From the NCBI GenBank assembly GCA_018608705.1, contig JABAZD010000052.1:1-64000 (forward strand): 64,000 bases of DNA, given 5' to 3'. This document shows, piece after piece, positions 51,646 to 61,579 of the stretch. This stretch comes from Flavobacteriaceae bacterium. Its GTDB lineage: Bacteria; Bacteroidota; Bacteroidia; Flavobacteriales; Flavobacteriaceae. Each line of letters begins with the position of its first letter. Within the stretch, counting starts at the first letter, position 1. The notes beneath the pieces are model-generated. The model saw only the letters and a list, made by a program, of their open reading frames with translations. It did no database searches and was not told the DNA's origin. Both the position numbers and the translations under genes were made by a program.

Positions 51646-52287
51646 ATGGGTGAAGAATTAAATCATTATTATTCCAAAAAAGAGGAACGATTAAATATTA
51701 TCACTCATGCTTTTGGCTTTTTATTGAGTTTGTTTGTATTACCTTTTCTGATTATAAAATCACTTAACTATCATGGATTTTGGAAACCCGCTAGTTTAAT
51801 TATTTATGGTTTGAGCTTAATAATGCTTTATGCTGCTTCTACATTATACCATTTAGCAACAGAGACTTCAAAAAGACGAATCTTAAATATTTTTGATCAT
51901 TCAGCTATTTACATACTAATAGCTGGTACTTATACTCCATTCACAATCATTACTTTGGGTGGTTTCTTGGGTTGGATTATTTTTGCAACAACATGGGTTT
52001 TAGCTTTTACGGGTATAGTATTAAAGCTATTTTATACAGGACGTTTTGACAGGTTGTCCACTACAATGTACCTTTTAATGGGCTGGCAAATTATATTTGT
52101 TGTTGATACCTTAATGCAAAACATTAATCCTAAAGGTTTACAGTTGTTAATAGCAGGAGGTGTTTTTTATACTCTCGGTGCTGTTTTTTATTCCATAAAA
52201 AAAATCAACTATAACCACGCTATTTTCCATGTATTTGTTGTTATTGGAAGTTCCTGTCATTTTTTTACGGTTTTTTATTATTTGTAA
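51646..52287 (+). CDS. Hemolysin III / TrhA family membrane protein
   Basis: EERLNIITHAFGFLLSLF, STLYHLA, LNIFDHSAIYILIAGTYTPF, IFHVFVVIGSSCHFF. Confidence 0.93.
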   Translation: MGEELNHYYSKKEERLNIITHAFGFLLSLFVLPFLIIKSLNYHGFWKPASLIIYGLSLIMLYAASTLYHLATETSKRRILNIFDHSAIYILIAGTYTPFTIITLGGFLGWIIFATTWVLAFTGIVLKLFYTGRFDRLSTTMYLLMGWQIIFVVDTLMQNINPKGLQLLIAGGVFYTLGAVFYSIKKINYNHAIFHVFVVIGSSCHFFTVFYYL

Positions 52288-52290
52288 GCT

Positions 52291-52515
52291 TTAGTCTAAA
52301 ATTTCATAATCAATACTTAGTTTTCTTAAGGCTCTTAATGCTGATCCTGAGTTTTTATTTTCAATCTCAACCTCAACTGAGTCACCTTCCATTAGAATTT
52401 GAGTCAATTCATATGCTGATGATGGGTCCATATTAGACGAAATTTCTAATAAACATTTCGTGATTGCTCTTTTGTCGGGTCGAAGCGCATCACAAGACAC
52501 TAAATTTAGTTGCAT
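52291..52515 (-). CDS. Small protein, possibly ribosomal protein L7/L12 C-terminal-domain-like
   Basis: 74 aa ORF; DKRAITKCLLEISSNMDPSSAYELTQILMEGDSVEVEIENKNSGSALRALRKLSIDYEIL pattern. Confidence 0.55.
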   Translation of the reverse strand: MQLNLVSCDALRPDKRAITKCLLEISSNMDPSSAYELTQILMEGDSVEVEIENKNSGSALRALRKLSIDYEILD

Positions 52516-52539
52516 AATAATAATTTACATGTGCAATAT

Positions 52540-52599
52540 ACTAGAATTCAAACTAGTAGACAGCATTAGTACTGTCGGTACTTAAATTATAATTCTAGT
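52540..52599. repeat. Nested inverted repeat in divergent intergenic region
   Basis: Outer arms ACTAGAATT (52540-52548) / AATTCTAGT (52591-52599); inner arms GACAG (52559-52563) / CTGTC (52572-52576). Confidence 0.7.
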
Positions 52600-52709
52600 T
52601 TTACTAATATCTTGATGAAAGTTCCGTTATTATCCACTTAGTTATTGTGTTTTTTTCTTTTAAATGTAACATTTATTATATTTTTTAGTCTTACTTGTAA
52701 AGCATTTTC

Positions 52710-53636
52710 ATGAGCATACTTTTAGAAACTAAGGAGGTTTCAAAACATTTTGGTGAATATCAGGCTTTGAATGCAGTCTCAATTCAAGTACCAAAAAACA
52801 ACATTTTTGGACTTTTAGGTCCAAATGGAGCCGGAAAAACTACCCTCATCAGAATTATCAATCAAATAACCATGCCAGATACAGGGTCAGTTTTTTTAGA
52901 TGGCGAATCCTTAAGGCCGCACCATATACAATACATAGGATATCTCCCAGAAGAAAGAGGTCTATATAAATCAATGAAAGTTGGAGAACAGGCACTTTAT
53001 TTGGCACAACTTAAAGGAATGTCTTATTCAGAGGCTAAAAAACGACTACACTATTGGTTTGATAAATTTGAGATTGGACATTGGTGGGATAAAAAAATTG
53101 ATGAGCTTTCTAAAGGAATGGCTCAAAAAGTTCAATTTATTGTCACTGTATTGCACCAACCAAAATTATTAATTTTTGACGAACCTTTTTCTGGATTTGA
53201 TCCAATTAATGCCAATTTAATTAAAGATGAAATATTACAGCTTAGGGACGAAGGTTCAACCATTATATTTTCAACCCACAGGATGGAGTCTGTTGAAGAA
53301 TTGTGTGATGATATAGCATTAATTCATGAATCCAAAAAAATATTGGAAGGTAAGCTTGATGATATTAAACGTGATTATAAAACAAATACTTTTGAGGTAG
53401 GTTTAATGACTAAGCGTTCTGCGGATTTAAAACAAACTATAAACACAAAATTTAAAGTTTCAAATGCCAATTTTAAATCGTTGAACAACGACTTAAAACT
53501 TAATATATCTCTGGGTGCAAATCAAACTCCAAATGATTTATTAGCGTTTCTGACAGCCCAAGCACAGGTACTTCATTTCAAAGAGTTAATTCCAAATGCT
53601 AGCGATATATTTATTCAAACTATAAAAAATAATTGA
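52710..53636 (+). CDS. ABC transporter ATP-binding protein (NatA-like)
   Basis: Walker A GPNGAGKTT, signature ELSKGMAQKVQF, Walker B LLIFDEPFSGFDP. Confidence 0.94.
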   Translation: MSILLETKEVSKHFGEYQALNAVSIQVPKNNIFGLLGPNGAGKTTLIRIINQITMPDTGSVFLDGESLRPHHIQYIGYLPEERGLYKSMKVGEQALYLAQLKGMSYSEAKKRLHYWFDKFEIGHWWDKKIDELSKGMAQKVQFIVTVLHQPKLLIFDEPFSGFDPINANLIKDEILQLRDEGSTIIFSTHRMESVEELCDDIALIHESKKILEGKLDDIKRDYKTNTFEVGLMTKRSADLKQTINTKFKVSNANFKSLNNDLKLNISLGANQTPNDLLAFLTAQAQVLHFKELIPNASDIFIQTIKNN

Positions 53637-53638
53637 TC

Positions 53639-54949
53639 ATGAATCACATTCCATTAATTATTAAACGCGAGTATTTAGCAAAAGTTAGAAAAAAGTCATT
53701 TATAATAATGACTATCTTATCTCCATTTATCCTTGCAGCCATTCCTCTACTAATAGGTTATTTAACGAGTCTTGATGAAGATACAATTAAATCTATTTAT
53801 GTTTTAGACGAATCAGAGTTTTTGTCTGATTCTTTCCAGTCAAACGATCAAACTATTTATACTAAGCTGACTGATATTGATTTAGATACAGCTAAAGCAA
53901 TCTCAAATCAAGAACAAGCCGATGGCTTACTTTACGTTCCTAAAAGCTCTTTAGAATCTATTGCTGAGCATATTAAATTTTATTCAAAAGAATCACCATC
54001 ACTATCATTGATATCTTCTTTGGAATCCAAAATTGAAAATAGGCTCTCTGAATTAAAATTACAAAATAAAGGTATAGATTTATCTTTGATAGAAGATTCT
54101 AAAACCTATGTTTCTATAAATCAAGAATCATTTGATGGGGTTGAATCCTCCAAAACAGGTACTTTTATGAAGCTATTATTCGGAGTATTTTCAGGTCTTC
54201 TTATTTTTATGTTTATAATGATTTATGGAGGCATGGTGATGCGTAGCGTTATTGAAGAAAAAACTAGTCGTGTTATTGAAGTTATTATTTCTTCTGTAAA
54301 GCCCGTTCAGTTAATGATGGGTAAAATTATTGGTACCTCTTTAGTAGCAGTCACACAGGTTGTTATTTGGGCTGTTTTAGGTTTTATTTTTTTTATAATA
54401 CTAACTTCTATTTTTGGAATAGATCTTGCTGATGCTCAGTCTTCACAGCAAAGTCTTGTCACTGAGGCAATGTCCAATCCTAGCATAGGAGATGAAATCA
54501 AAATCATTTTCAATGAATTCACCAACTTACCTATAGTAAACTTACTTGTAGCCTTTCTTTTGTATTTTATAGGAGGCTATTTATTATATACTTCTTTATT
54601 CGCTGCTATCGGGGCAGCGGTTGATAATGAAACAGATTCACAGCAATTTATGTTGCCAATAATGATTCCATTATTTTTAGCAATATATGTTGGAGGGCCT
54701 ACGGTCACTGCTGATCCAAACGGAACTGTTTGTACAGTATTATCTTATATCCCTTTCACATCGCCTGTTGTGATGTTAATGCGGATTCCTTTTGGCGTTC
54801 CGATTTGGCAGCAGTTACTTTCACTTGTGATTCTTATAGTAACGTTTATCTTTACCGTATGGATTGGAGCTAAAATATACCGTATTGGAATTTTAATGTA
54901 TGGTAAAAAACCTACCTACAAAGACCTTTATAAGTGGTTGAAATATTAA
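53639..54949 (+). CDS. ABC-2 type transporter permease (NatB-like)
   Basis: EEKTSRVIEVIISSVKPVQLMMGKIIGT and multiple C-terminal TMs; ATG at 53639 preferred. Confidence 0.92.
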   Translation: MNHIPLIIKREYLAKVRKKSFIIMTILSPFILAAIPLLIGYLTSLDEDTIKSIYVLDESEFLSDSFQSNDQTIYTKLTDIDLDTAKAISNQEQADGLLYVPKSSLESIAEHIKFYSKESPSLSLISSLESKIENRLSELKLQNKGIDLSLIEDSKTYVSINQESFDGVESSKTGTFMKLLFGVFSGLLIFMFIMIYGGMVMRSVIEEKTSRVIEVIISSVKPVQLMMGKIIGTSLVAVTQVVIWAVLGFIFFIILTSIFGIDLADAQSSQQSLVTEAMSNPSIGDEIKIIFNEFTNLPIVNLLVAFLLYFIGGYLLYTSLFAAIGAAVDNETDSQQFMLPIMIPLFLAIYVGGPTVTADPNGTVCTVLSYIPFTSPVVMLMRIPFGVPIWQQLLSLVILIVTFIFTVWIGAKIYRIGILMYGKKPTYKDLYKWLKY

Positions 54950-54988
54950 TTTTATTATTATCTTACTAATAGATAAATCTGTAATTGA

Positions 54989-56152
54989 ATGGCCAAAATT
55001 TTAATAATTGAGGATGAAGCATCGATCCGTCGCGTATTGGTTAAAATACTAACGGAAGAGAGCGAAGTTTATGAGGTTTTTGAAGCTGAAGATGGTTTGA
55101 TTGGTACAGAAATGATTAAAAATGCAGATTTTGATCTAGTTTTATGTGATATTAAAATGCCAAAAATGGACGGTGTTGAGGTTCTTCAAGCTGTGAAGAA
55201 AATTAAGCCTGAAATTCCAATGGTGATGATTTCCGGTCATGGAGATTTAGATACGGCAGTTAATACCATGCGAATGGGAGCCTTTGATTACATCTCCAAA
55301 CCTCCTGACTTAAATCGGCTATTAAATACCATTAGAAATGCACTAGACAAAAAACAGCTAGTGTTGGAAAATAAACGGCTCAAAAGAAAAGTTAGTAAGC
55401 AGTTTGAAATGATTGGAGATAGTCCATCAATAGGTGTTATAAAATCCATCATTGACAAGGTAGCTCCAACTGATGCTCGTGTTTTGATTACAGGACCCAA
55501 TGGAACTGGGAAAGAACTAGTTGCTCATTGGTTGCATCAAAAAAGTAATCGCGCAGAGAGCTCTATGATAGAAGTCAATTGTGCTGCAATCCCTAGTGAG
55601 CTGATTGAAAGTGAATTGTTTGGTCATATAAAAGGTGCTTTCACGGGTGCTCATAAGGACCGTGCTGGTAAGTTTGAAGCCGCCAATAATGGTACTATTT
55701 TTTTAGATGAGATTGGAGATATGAGCTTGTCTGCACAAGCTAAAGTATTAAGAGCTCTTCAGGAAAGTCGCATTCAACGAGTTGGAAGTGACAAGGACAT
55801 AAAGGTGAACGTACGCATTGTTGCGGCTACTAACAAAAATCTTAAAAAAGAAATACTAGAAGGCCGTTTTCGTGAAGACTTGTACCATAGGTTGGCAGTA
55901 ATTCTGATTGAAGTACCATCGTTAAACGATCGTAGAAACGACATTCCCTTATTGGTTGATTATTTTACTGATAAAATAGCAACTGAACAAGGGACTTTGA
56001 AGAAGAGTTTTACTCAAGAAGCACTCAATTTACTTATGTCTTTTGATTGGACAGGTAATATTAGAGAATTAAGAAATGTTGTTGAGCGTCTAATTATTCT
56101 TGGAGAAACTACAGTGACCGTGTCTGATGTAACATCTTTTGTCAGTAAATAA
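54989..56152 (+). CDS. NtrC-family response regulator / sigma-54-interacting AAA+ protein without HTH
   Basis: Receiver domain (LVLCDIKMPKMDG), AAA+ with GHIKGAFTGAHKDRAGKFE; ends shortly after NIRELRNVVERL. Confidence 0.93.
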   Translation: MAKILIIEDEASIRRVLVKILTEESEVYEVFEAEDGLIGTEMIKNADFDLVLCDIKMPKMDGVEVLQAVKKIKPEIPMVMISGHGDLDTAVNTMRMGAFDYISKPPDLNRLLNTIRNALDKKQLVLENKRLKRKVSKQFEMIGDSPSIGVIKSIIDKVAPTDARVLITGPNGTGKELVAHWLHQKSNRAESSMIEVNCAAIPSELIESELFGHIKGAFTGAHKDRAGKFEAANNGTIFLDEIGDMSLSAQAKVLRALQESRIQRVGSDKDIKVNVRIVAATNKNLKKEILEGRFREDLYHRLAVILIEVPSLNDRRNDIPLLVDYFTDKIATEQGTLKKSFTQEALNLLMSFDWTGNIRELRNVVERLIILGETTVTVSDVTSFVSK

Positions 56153-56222
56153 TTGAGTTTTACAATAATCTTAACGATTGTTCAACTTACATCGTTTAGT
56201 TTTACTTATCAAAATTAATACT

Positions 56223-57626
56223 ATGAGATATTTACTTTTTCTAATATTTTGCCTTTTTGGGCTCATATCATCAGCTCAATCTGATACTGATTTCATAAAA
56301 AAAATATATAAAAATGCTTTGACAGACGGATATAGTTACAAGTGGTTAGACTACTTGTCAAATGAGATTGGTGGTCGCCTGTCGGGATCTTTAAATGCCG
56401 AATATGCCGTTGAGTATACCAAATCTGAACTGCAAAAACTTGGTCTTGACCGTGTTTGGCTTCAACCAGTTATGGTTCCGAAATGGGTTCGTGGAAACCC
56501 TGAATTTGGATATATAGAAACAGCACCTGGTAAAACTATTTCTGTTAATGTATGTGCCTTAGGTGGTTCAGTTTCGACTCCACCCCAAGGAATAAAATCA
56601 GAAATTATTGAAGTGAGAGGTATTGATGAATTAAAGGCCTTAGACCCAAATCTTGTTAAAGGTAAAATCGTTTTTTTTAACCGTCCTATGCAAGCCGATT
56701 TAATACTCACCTTTGAAGCTTATGGTGGCTGTGTTGATCAACGTTACAACGGTGCAGAAGAAGCTGGCAAGTTAGGTGCTGTGGCTACTATTGTTCGCTC
56801 AATGAATTTAAGGTTAGACGATTTACCACATACAGGTGCTATGTCATACGGAAAAACAACTGTATCAAATCGAATTCCATCGTCTGCAATCAGTACAAAT
56901 GATGCAGAAAAGTTGAGTAAGATGTTAAAGATTGATCCAAGTATTAAGTTATTCTTAAAGCAAAACTGTCGTCAGCTGAAGGATGTTTTATCGTATAATG
57001 TGATTGGGGAAATTAAAGGTTCTGAGTTTCCAAATGAGATCATTACTGTTGGAGGTCATTTAGATTCTTGGGATTTAGGAGATGGCTCTCATGATGATGG
57101 TGCAGGCTGTGTTCAATCAATGGATGTATTGAGGTTGCTTCAGAATTCTGGAATTAAACCAAAACGTACTATTAGAGTTGTTTTGTTCATGAATGAAGAA
57201 AATGGGTTGAGAGGAGGGAAAGAATATGCCAAACAAGCTAAACTAAATGGTGAGAATCATATTTTTGCTCTTGAAAGTGACTCAGGTGGTTTTACTCCAA
57301 GAGGTTTTACTTTTGATGGTCCAGATTTCAAAATCAATCAAATTCTTAATTGGAAGCCCTTGTTTAAACCTTATCTAATTCATTATTTTGAGAAGGGTGG
57401 TAGTGGTGCTGATATAGGGCCTTTGAAGGAAAGCACAAATGTATTAGCAGGACTTCGTCCAGATTCTCAGCGTTATTTTGATCACCACCATGCGGCAAAT
57501 GATACCTTTGACGCGGTTAATAAACGCGAGTTAGAACTTGGTGCTGCAACGATGACTTCTCTAGTTTATCTGGTTGATAAATATGGATTTAAGTCTATCA
57601 CACCTTCTTCAAAATTAAAAGACTAA
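56223..57626 (+). CDS. M28 family metallopeptidase (secreted)
   Basis: Signal peptide MRYLLFLIFCLFGLISSAQS; VGGHLDSWDLGDGSHDDGAGC, FMNEENGLRGGKEYA. Confidence 0.93.
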   Translation: MRYLLFLIFCLFGLISSAQSDTDFIKKIYKNALTDGYSYKWLDYLSNEIGGRLSGSLNAEYAVEYTKSELQKLGLDRVWLQPVMVPKWVRGNPEFGYIETAPGKTISVNVCALGGSVSTPPQGIKSEIIEVRGIDELKALDPNLVKGKIVFFNRPMQADLILTFEAYGGCVDQRYNGAEEAGKLGAVATIVRSMNLRLDDLPHTGAMSYGKTTVSNRIPSSAISTNDAEKLSKMLKIDPSIKLFLKQNCRQLKDVLSYNVIGEIKGSEFPNEIITVGGHLDSWDLGDGSHDDGAGCVQSMDVLRLLQNSGIKPKRTIRVVLFMNEENGLRGGKEYAKQAKLNGENHIFALESDSGGFTPRGFTFDGPDFKINQILNWKPLFKPYLIHYFEKGGSGADIGPLKESTNVLAGLRPDSQRYFDHHHAANDTFDAVNKRELELGAATMTSLVYLVDKYGFKSITPSSKLKD

Positions 57627-57631
57627 GTTGT

Positions 57632-58495
57632 TTACTTCACAAGTTGAAATATGTACCCAAATGATATATTCCTTTGAAAAAAGAAAAATTCTTGAGATGC
57701 AGTGTCAGCATTTGATTTAGTTGTCCGTATGTCAGGCATGTTAATATAGCCTGTTTTTATTTCCGCTTGCACAAAGAAACGATCAAATAAGGTTAAGTTA
57801 ATTCCACCTTTTAGAGATACTCCAAATCCGGAAAGATGAAAATCGTCATAACGTTCTTTTGATAATAAAGTCGAGTTTGTTTTTGGGTATAAAACTCCTG
57901 CTCCGATAGACTCCAAAACATTGAGTTGAAATTTTTTTGAGTTCCATTTAAAAAAATCACCTAAATTATCTACTCTAGAAATTTCAATATTTATATAGTT
58001 TAAACCATCGGTGTGTTCAAATTGTAAAAAATCTTCATCAATCATTAGTGGCTCATTGTCATAAATGCCATTAAATTGTGTATGGGGGTTTTGAAGATCG
58101 ATGTAGCCGTCAATGGTCGCTACTTGGTTGTTAACCATAACATATTTCAGATGATCGACGCCCAAGGAAAGATTCCAATTGTCATGAAAATAATATCCAA
58201 TACGTGCCACTGTTTGTGGAATAGTCATACTTCCTGGGTTTAAATAAACAGCTGGGTCCCATGTTGTTTGACGATCTTGTGCTGCCACATCAAATAAGGA
58301 AAAATTGTAATTATCTCCTTTGAATTTAATATCTGAATAACTGTATTGTGCTTTGTTCCATCCCCAGTAAAAGTAAAACTTACCTTTTTTTTGAGTTTTA
58401 AATTTATCCTTAATTAGTGTCGTTTCAATTTGCTTTTCTTGAGAATAACAATTGGTTGTACAAATAATTAATATGTATATAATAGCTTTGTACAT
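57632..58495 (-). CDS. Putative outer-membrane beta-barrel protein
   Basis: Signal peptide-like N-terminus, FYFYWGWNKAQYSYSDIKFKGDNYNFSLF... aromatic alternating strands. Confidence 0.75.
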   Translation of the reverse strand: MYKAIIYILIICTTNCYSQEKQIETTLIKDKFKTQKKGKFYFYWGWNKAQYSYSDIKFKGDNYNFSLFDVAAQDRQTTWDPAVYLNPGSMTIPQTVARIGYYFHDNWNLSLGVDHLKYVMVNNQVATIDGYIDLQNPHTQFNGIYDNEPLMIDEDFLQFEHTDGLNYINIEISRVDNLGDFFKWNSKKFQLNVLESIGAGVLYPKTNSTLLSKERYDDFHLSGFGVSLKGGINLTLFDRFFVQAEIKTGYINMPDIRTTKSNADTASQEFFFFQRNISFGYIFQLVK

Positions 58496-58499
58496 GAAT

Positions 58500-59318
58500 T
58501 TACAGACTGTTAACAGTAAGTTTTATCGCCGTAAGATTAGTTAGTAGTTTTTCCAGATGATTCAGATGCAACATATTAGCACCATCACTTTTGGCATTTG
58601 AAGGATCATAATGAGTTTCAATAAATAAACCGTCCACATTATTAACAATACCTGCTCTGGCAATAGTTTCAATCATTTCTGGACGTCCTCCAGTAACTCC
58701 GCTGGACTGATTAGGTTGTTGAAGTGAATGGGTTACATCCAATACGGTCGGCGCAAACCCTCGCATAGTTGGAATTCCACGGAAATCAACAATCATATCT
58801 TTATATCCAAACATCGTTCCACGATCAGTGATCCATGCGTTTGAGTTGCCGGCATCTTTCACCTTTTGAACTGCATGTTTCATTGCTTCAGGGCTCATGA
58901 ATTGTCCTTTTTTTAAGTTAACGACTTTTCCGGTACTAGCTGCTGCCACAACCAAATCAGTTTGACGTACTAAAAAAGCAGGAATTTGAAGTACATCTAC
59001 ATATTGTGCTGCCTTACTAGCATCGGATACTTCATGTATATCTGTAACTGTTGGAATATTGAAGGTTTCAGAAACTTTTCTAAGAATCTTAAGTGCTTTT
59101 TCGTCTCCAATCCCTGTAAAACTATCAATTCTACTACGATTCGCTTTCTTAAAACTACCCTTGAATATATAGGGAATTTTTAATTTATCAGTTATTGTAC
59201 ATATTTTTTCAGCAATCTGAAGAGCCATTGTTTCTCCCTCTATAGCACAAGGGCCTGCAAGTAAGAAAAAATTACCTGAGTCCGAATATTTTAATTTTGG
59301 AATATCTTTAAGATTCAT
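58500..59318 (-). CDS. kdsA: 3-deoxy-8-phosphooctulonate synthase
   Basis: LLAGPCAIEGE, FKGSFKKANRSRIDSFTG, TDRGTMFGYKDMIVDFRG, HYDPSNAKSDG; start at internal Met preferred. Confidence 0.96.
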   Translation of the reverse strand: MNLKDIPKLKYSDSGNFFLLAGPCAIEGETMALQIAEKICTITDKLKIPYIFKGSFKKANRSRIDSFTGIGDEKALKILRKVSETFNIPTVTDIHEVSDASKAAQYVDVLQIPAFLVRQTDLVVAAASTGKVVNLKKGQFMSPEAMKHAVQKVKDAGNSNAWITDRGTMFGYKDMIVDFRGIPTMRGFAPTVLDVTHSLQQPNQSSGVTGGRPEMIETIARAGIVNNVDGLFIETHYDPSNAKSDGANMLHLNHLEKLLTNLTAIKLTVNSL

Positions 59319-59402
59319 ATCGTAAATGTGAGCTACAAATATAGTCAAAATTAAAAGGTGTTATAAAATTAGTAAGCTGCATTAAAGTCAGAAAATTAAA
59401 TG

Positions 59403-59410
59403 TAACTTTG
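59403..59410 (+). promoter_or_regulatory. Candidate Bacteroidetes -7 element (TAACTTTG) upstream of typA
   Basis: Matches TAnnTTTG 21 nt before the start codon. Confidence 0.45.
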
Positions 59411-59431
59411 CACGCTTAAAACAAGGCACTT

Positions 59432-61231
59432 ATGGCTAATGTAAAAAACATCGCAATTATTGCACACGTCGACCATGGTAAAACAACATTGGTTGATAAA
59501 ATTATGTATCACTGTCAACTCTTTCGTGAAAACCAGAACACAGGAGATTTAATCTTAGACAACAATGATCTTGAGCGTGAAAGAGGAATTACGATCACTG
59601 CTAAAAATGTCTCTGTAGTTTATAAAGACACTAAGATCAATATTATTGACACCCCTGGACACGCTGATTTTGGAGGTGAAGTAGAACGTGTTTTGAATAT
59701 GGCTGATGGTGTTTTGCTACTAGTTGATGCTTTTGAAGGCCCAATGCCACAAACTCGTTTTGTATTACAAAAAGCTATAGATCTTGGACTTAAACCTTGT
59801 GTAGTTATTAATAAAGTTGATAAAGAAAACTGTACTCCTGACGAAGTACATGAAAAAGTATTTGATTTGATGTTTGAACTTGGTGCTGAAGAGTGGCAAT
59901 TAGACTTTCCTACTGTTTACGGATCAGCAAAAAATAACTGGATGAATTGGGATTGGAATGATGAAATAGACAACATTGAGCCATTGTTAGATATGGTGAT
60001 TGAACATATTCCATCTCCAAAAATTCCAGAGGGAAACACACAGATGTTAATCACATCTTTAGATTTCTCATCTTTTACTGGGCGGATAGCTATTGGCAGA
60101 TTAACTCGTGGAAGTTTAAAAACTGGTCAACAAATTTCACTAGTTAAGCGAGATGGTAGTATAGTAAAATCTAAAATTAAAGAGCTTCATGTATTTGAAG
60201 GTTTAGGTAGAAAAAAAATTGATGAAGTTCAGACTGGAGACATTTGTGCGATAGTAGGTCTTGAAGGTTTTGAAATAGGAGACACAGTAGCAGATGTTGA
60301 AAACCCTGAAGGTTTAAAGACTATTGCCATTGACGAACCTACAATGAGTATGTTATTCACAATTAATGATTCTCCTTTTTTTGGAAAGGATGGTAAGTTT
60401 GTCACATCAAGACACATCAAAGAACGTTTAAATAAAGAATTAGAAAAGAATTTAGCATTAAGAGTAAATGAAACTGACAGTGCCGACAAGTTTATGGTAT
60501 TTGGGAGAGGAGTCTTGCATCTTTCTGTTCTAATTGAAACAATGCGCAGAGAGGGCTATGAGTTACAAATTGGTCAGCCTCAAGTAATTATAAAAGTCAT
60601 TGATGGGGTTAAGTGTGAGCCTTTTGAAGAAATGACTATCGATTTACCAGAATCTGTTTCTGGAAAAGCTATTGAAATGGTTACGATGCGTAAAGGAGAA
60701 ATGCTCAGTATGGAGGCTAAAGGAGAACGAATGGTTTGTGAATTTATAATCCCTTCTAGAGGAATTATTGGAATGCGTAATCAATTGCTTACAGCGACAG
60801 CTGGTGAAGCTATTATGGCTCACAGATTTAAAGAGTATCAGCCTTTAAAAGGAGGTATTCCTGAGCGTCAAAATGGATCTTTAGTCTCTATGGAATTAGG
60901 TCAGGCTATTCCTTATTCTATTGATAAATTACAGGATAGAGGTAAGTTTTTTGTTGATCCAGGTGAAAGTATTTATGAAGGTCAAGTAATTGGAGAAAAT
61001 TCTCGTGGTGATGATATGGCAATCAATATTACAAAAACTAAAAAATTGAGTAACGTACGTAGTTCTGGTGCTGATGATAAGGCAAAAATTGTACCAGCAA
61101 TAAAGTTTTCTTTAGAAGAAGCTTTAGAATACATTCAAAAAGATGAGTATGTTGAAGTCACCCCTAACTCGCTAAGGCTGCGTAAAATATATTTAACAGA
61201 AGTTGAACGTAAGCGAAACAAGATTCTATAA
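59432..61231 (+). CDS. typA: Translational GTPase TypA/BipA
   Basis: [52 protein letters not shown]. Confidence 0.97.
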   Translation: MANVKNIAIIAHVDHGKTTLVDKIMYHCQLFRENQNTGDLILDNNDLERERGITITAKNVSVVYKDTKINIIDTPGHADFGGEVERVLNMADGVLLLVDAFEGPMPQTRFVLQKAIDLGLKPCVVINKVDKENCTPDEVHEKVFDLMFELGAEEWQLDFPTVYGSAKNNWMNWDWNDEIDNIEPLLDMVIEHIPSPKIPEGNTQMLITSLDFSSFTGRIAIGRLTRGSLKTGQQISLVKRDGSIVKSKIKELHVFEGLGRKKIDEVQTGDICAIVGLEGFEIGDTVADVENPEGLKTIAIDEPTMSMLFTINDSPFFGKDGKFVTSRHIKERLNKELEKNLALRVNETDSADKFMVFGRGVLHLSVLIETMRREGYELQIGQPQVIIKVIDGVKCEPFEEMTIDLPESVSGKAIEMVTMRKGEMLSMEAKGERMVCEFIIPSRGIIGMRNQLLTATAGEAIMAHRFKEYQPLKGGIPERQNGSLVSMELGQAIPYSIDKLQDRGKFFVDPGESIYEGQVIGENSRGDDMAINITKTKKLSNVRSSGADDKAKIVPAIKFSLEEALEYIQKDEYVEVTPNSLRLRKIYLTEVERKRNKIL

Positions 61232-61464
61232 TGAATTTCATTTTATTTATTTATGCAACTGAACTAGTTGGTTATGCTGCAATGCTGTTTCTACTAGCGT
61301 CTTTTTTAATGAAAGATATTCGTCGCCTAAGGACTCTTAATACTTTAGCTTGTGCATTATTTGTTACCTATGGATTTCTATTAGATAATTCTTGGCCTAT
61401 TATAGTATCTAATTCCGCTATTTTTGGAATCAATTTATATTACCTCTTTTTCAAGAAAAATTAG
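61231..61464 (+). CDS. Small YgjV-like membrane protein
   Basis: 77 aa, about three TM segments, LLASFLMKDIRRLRTLNTLACALFVTYGFLL; start overlaps typA stop by 1 nt. Confidence 0.75.
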   Translation: MNFILFIYATELVGYAAMLFLLASFLMKDIRRLRTLNTLACALFVTYGFLLDNSWPIIVSNSAIFGINLYYLFFKKN

Positions 61465-61579
61465 TATTTTCACAATATTAACTAATTAGACAATTTAATT
61501 TTTAGCAATTCAAACTTTGTTAGTGTTATTTATTTTTTGTTGAATTATAGCGGAATATTAATAGTTCTAAAAAGTTGAA

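Noticed and set aside
52600-56222. Sigma-54 (-24/-12) promoter near the HTH-less activator
   Set aside because: Scanned for TGGCAC-N5-TTGC; only half matches (for example TTGGCAC near 53003) without a -12 element.
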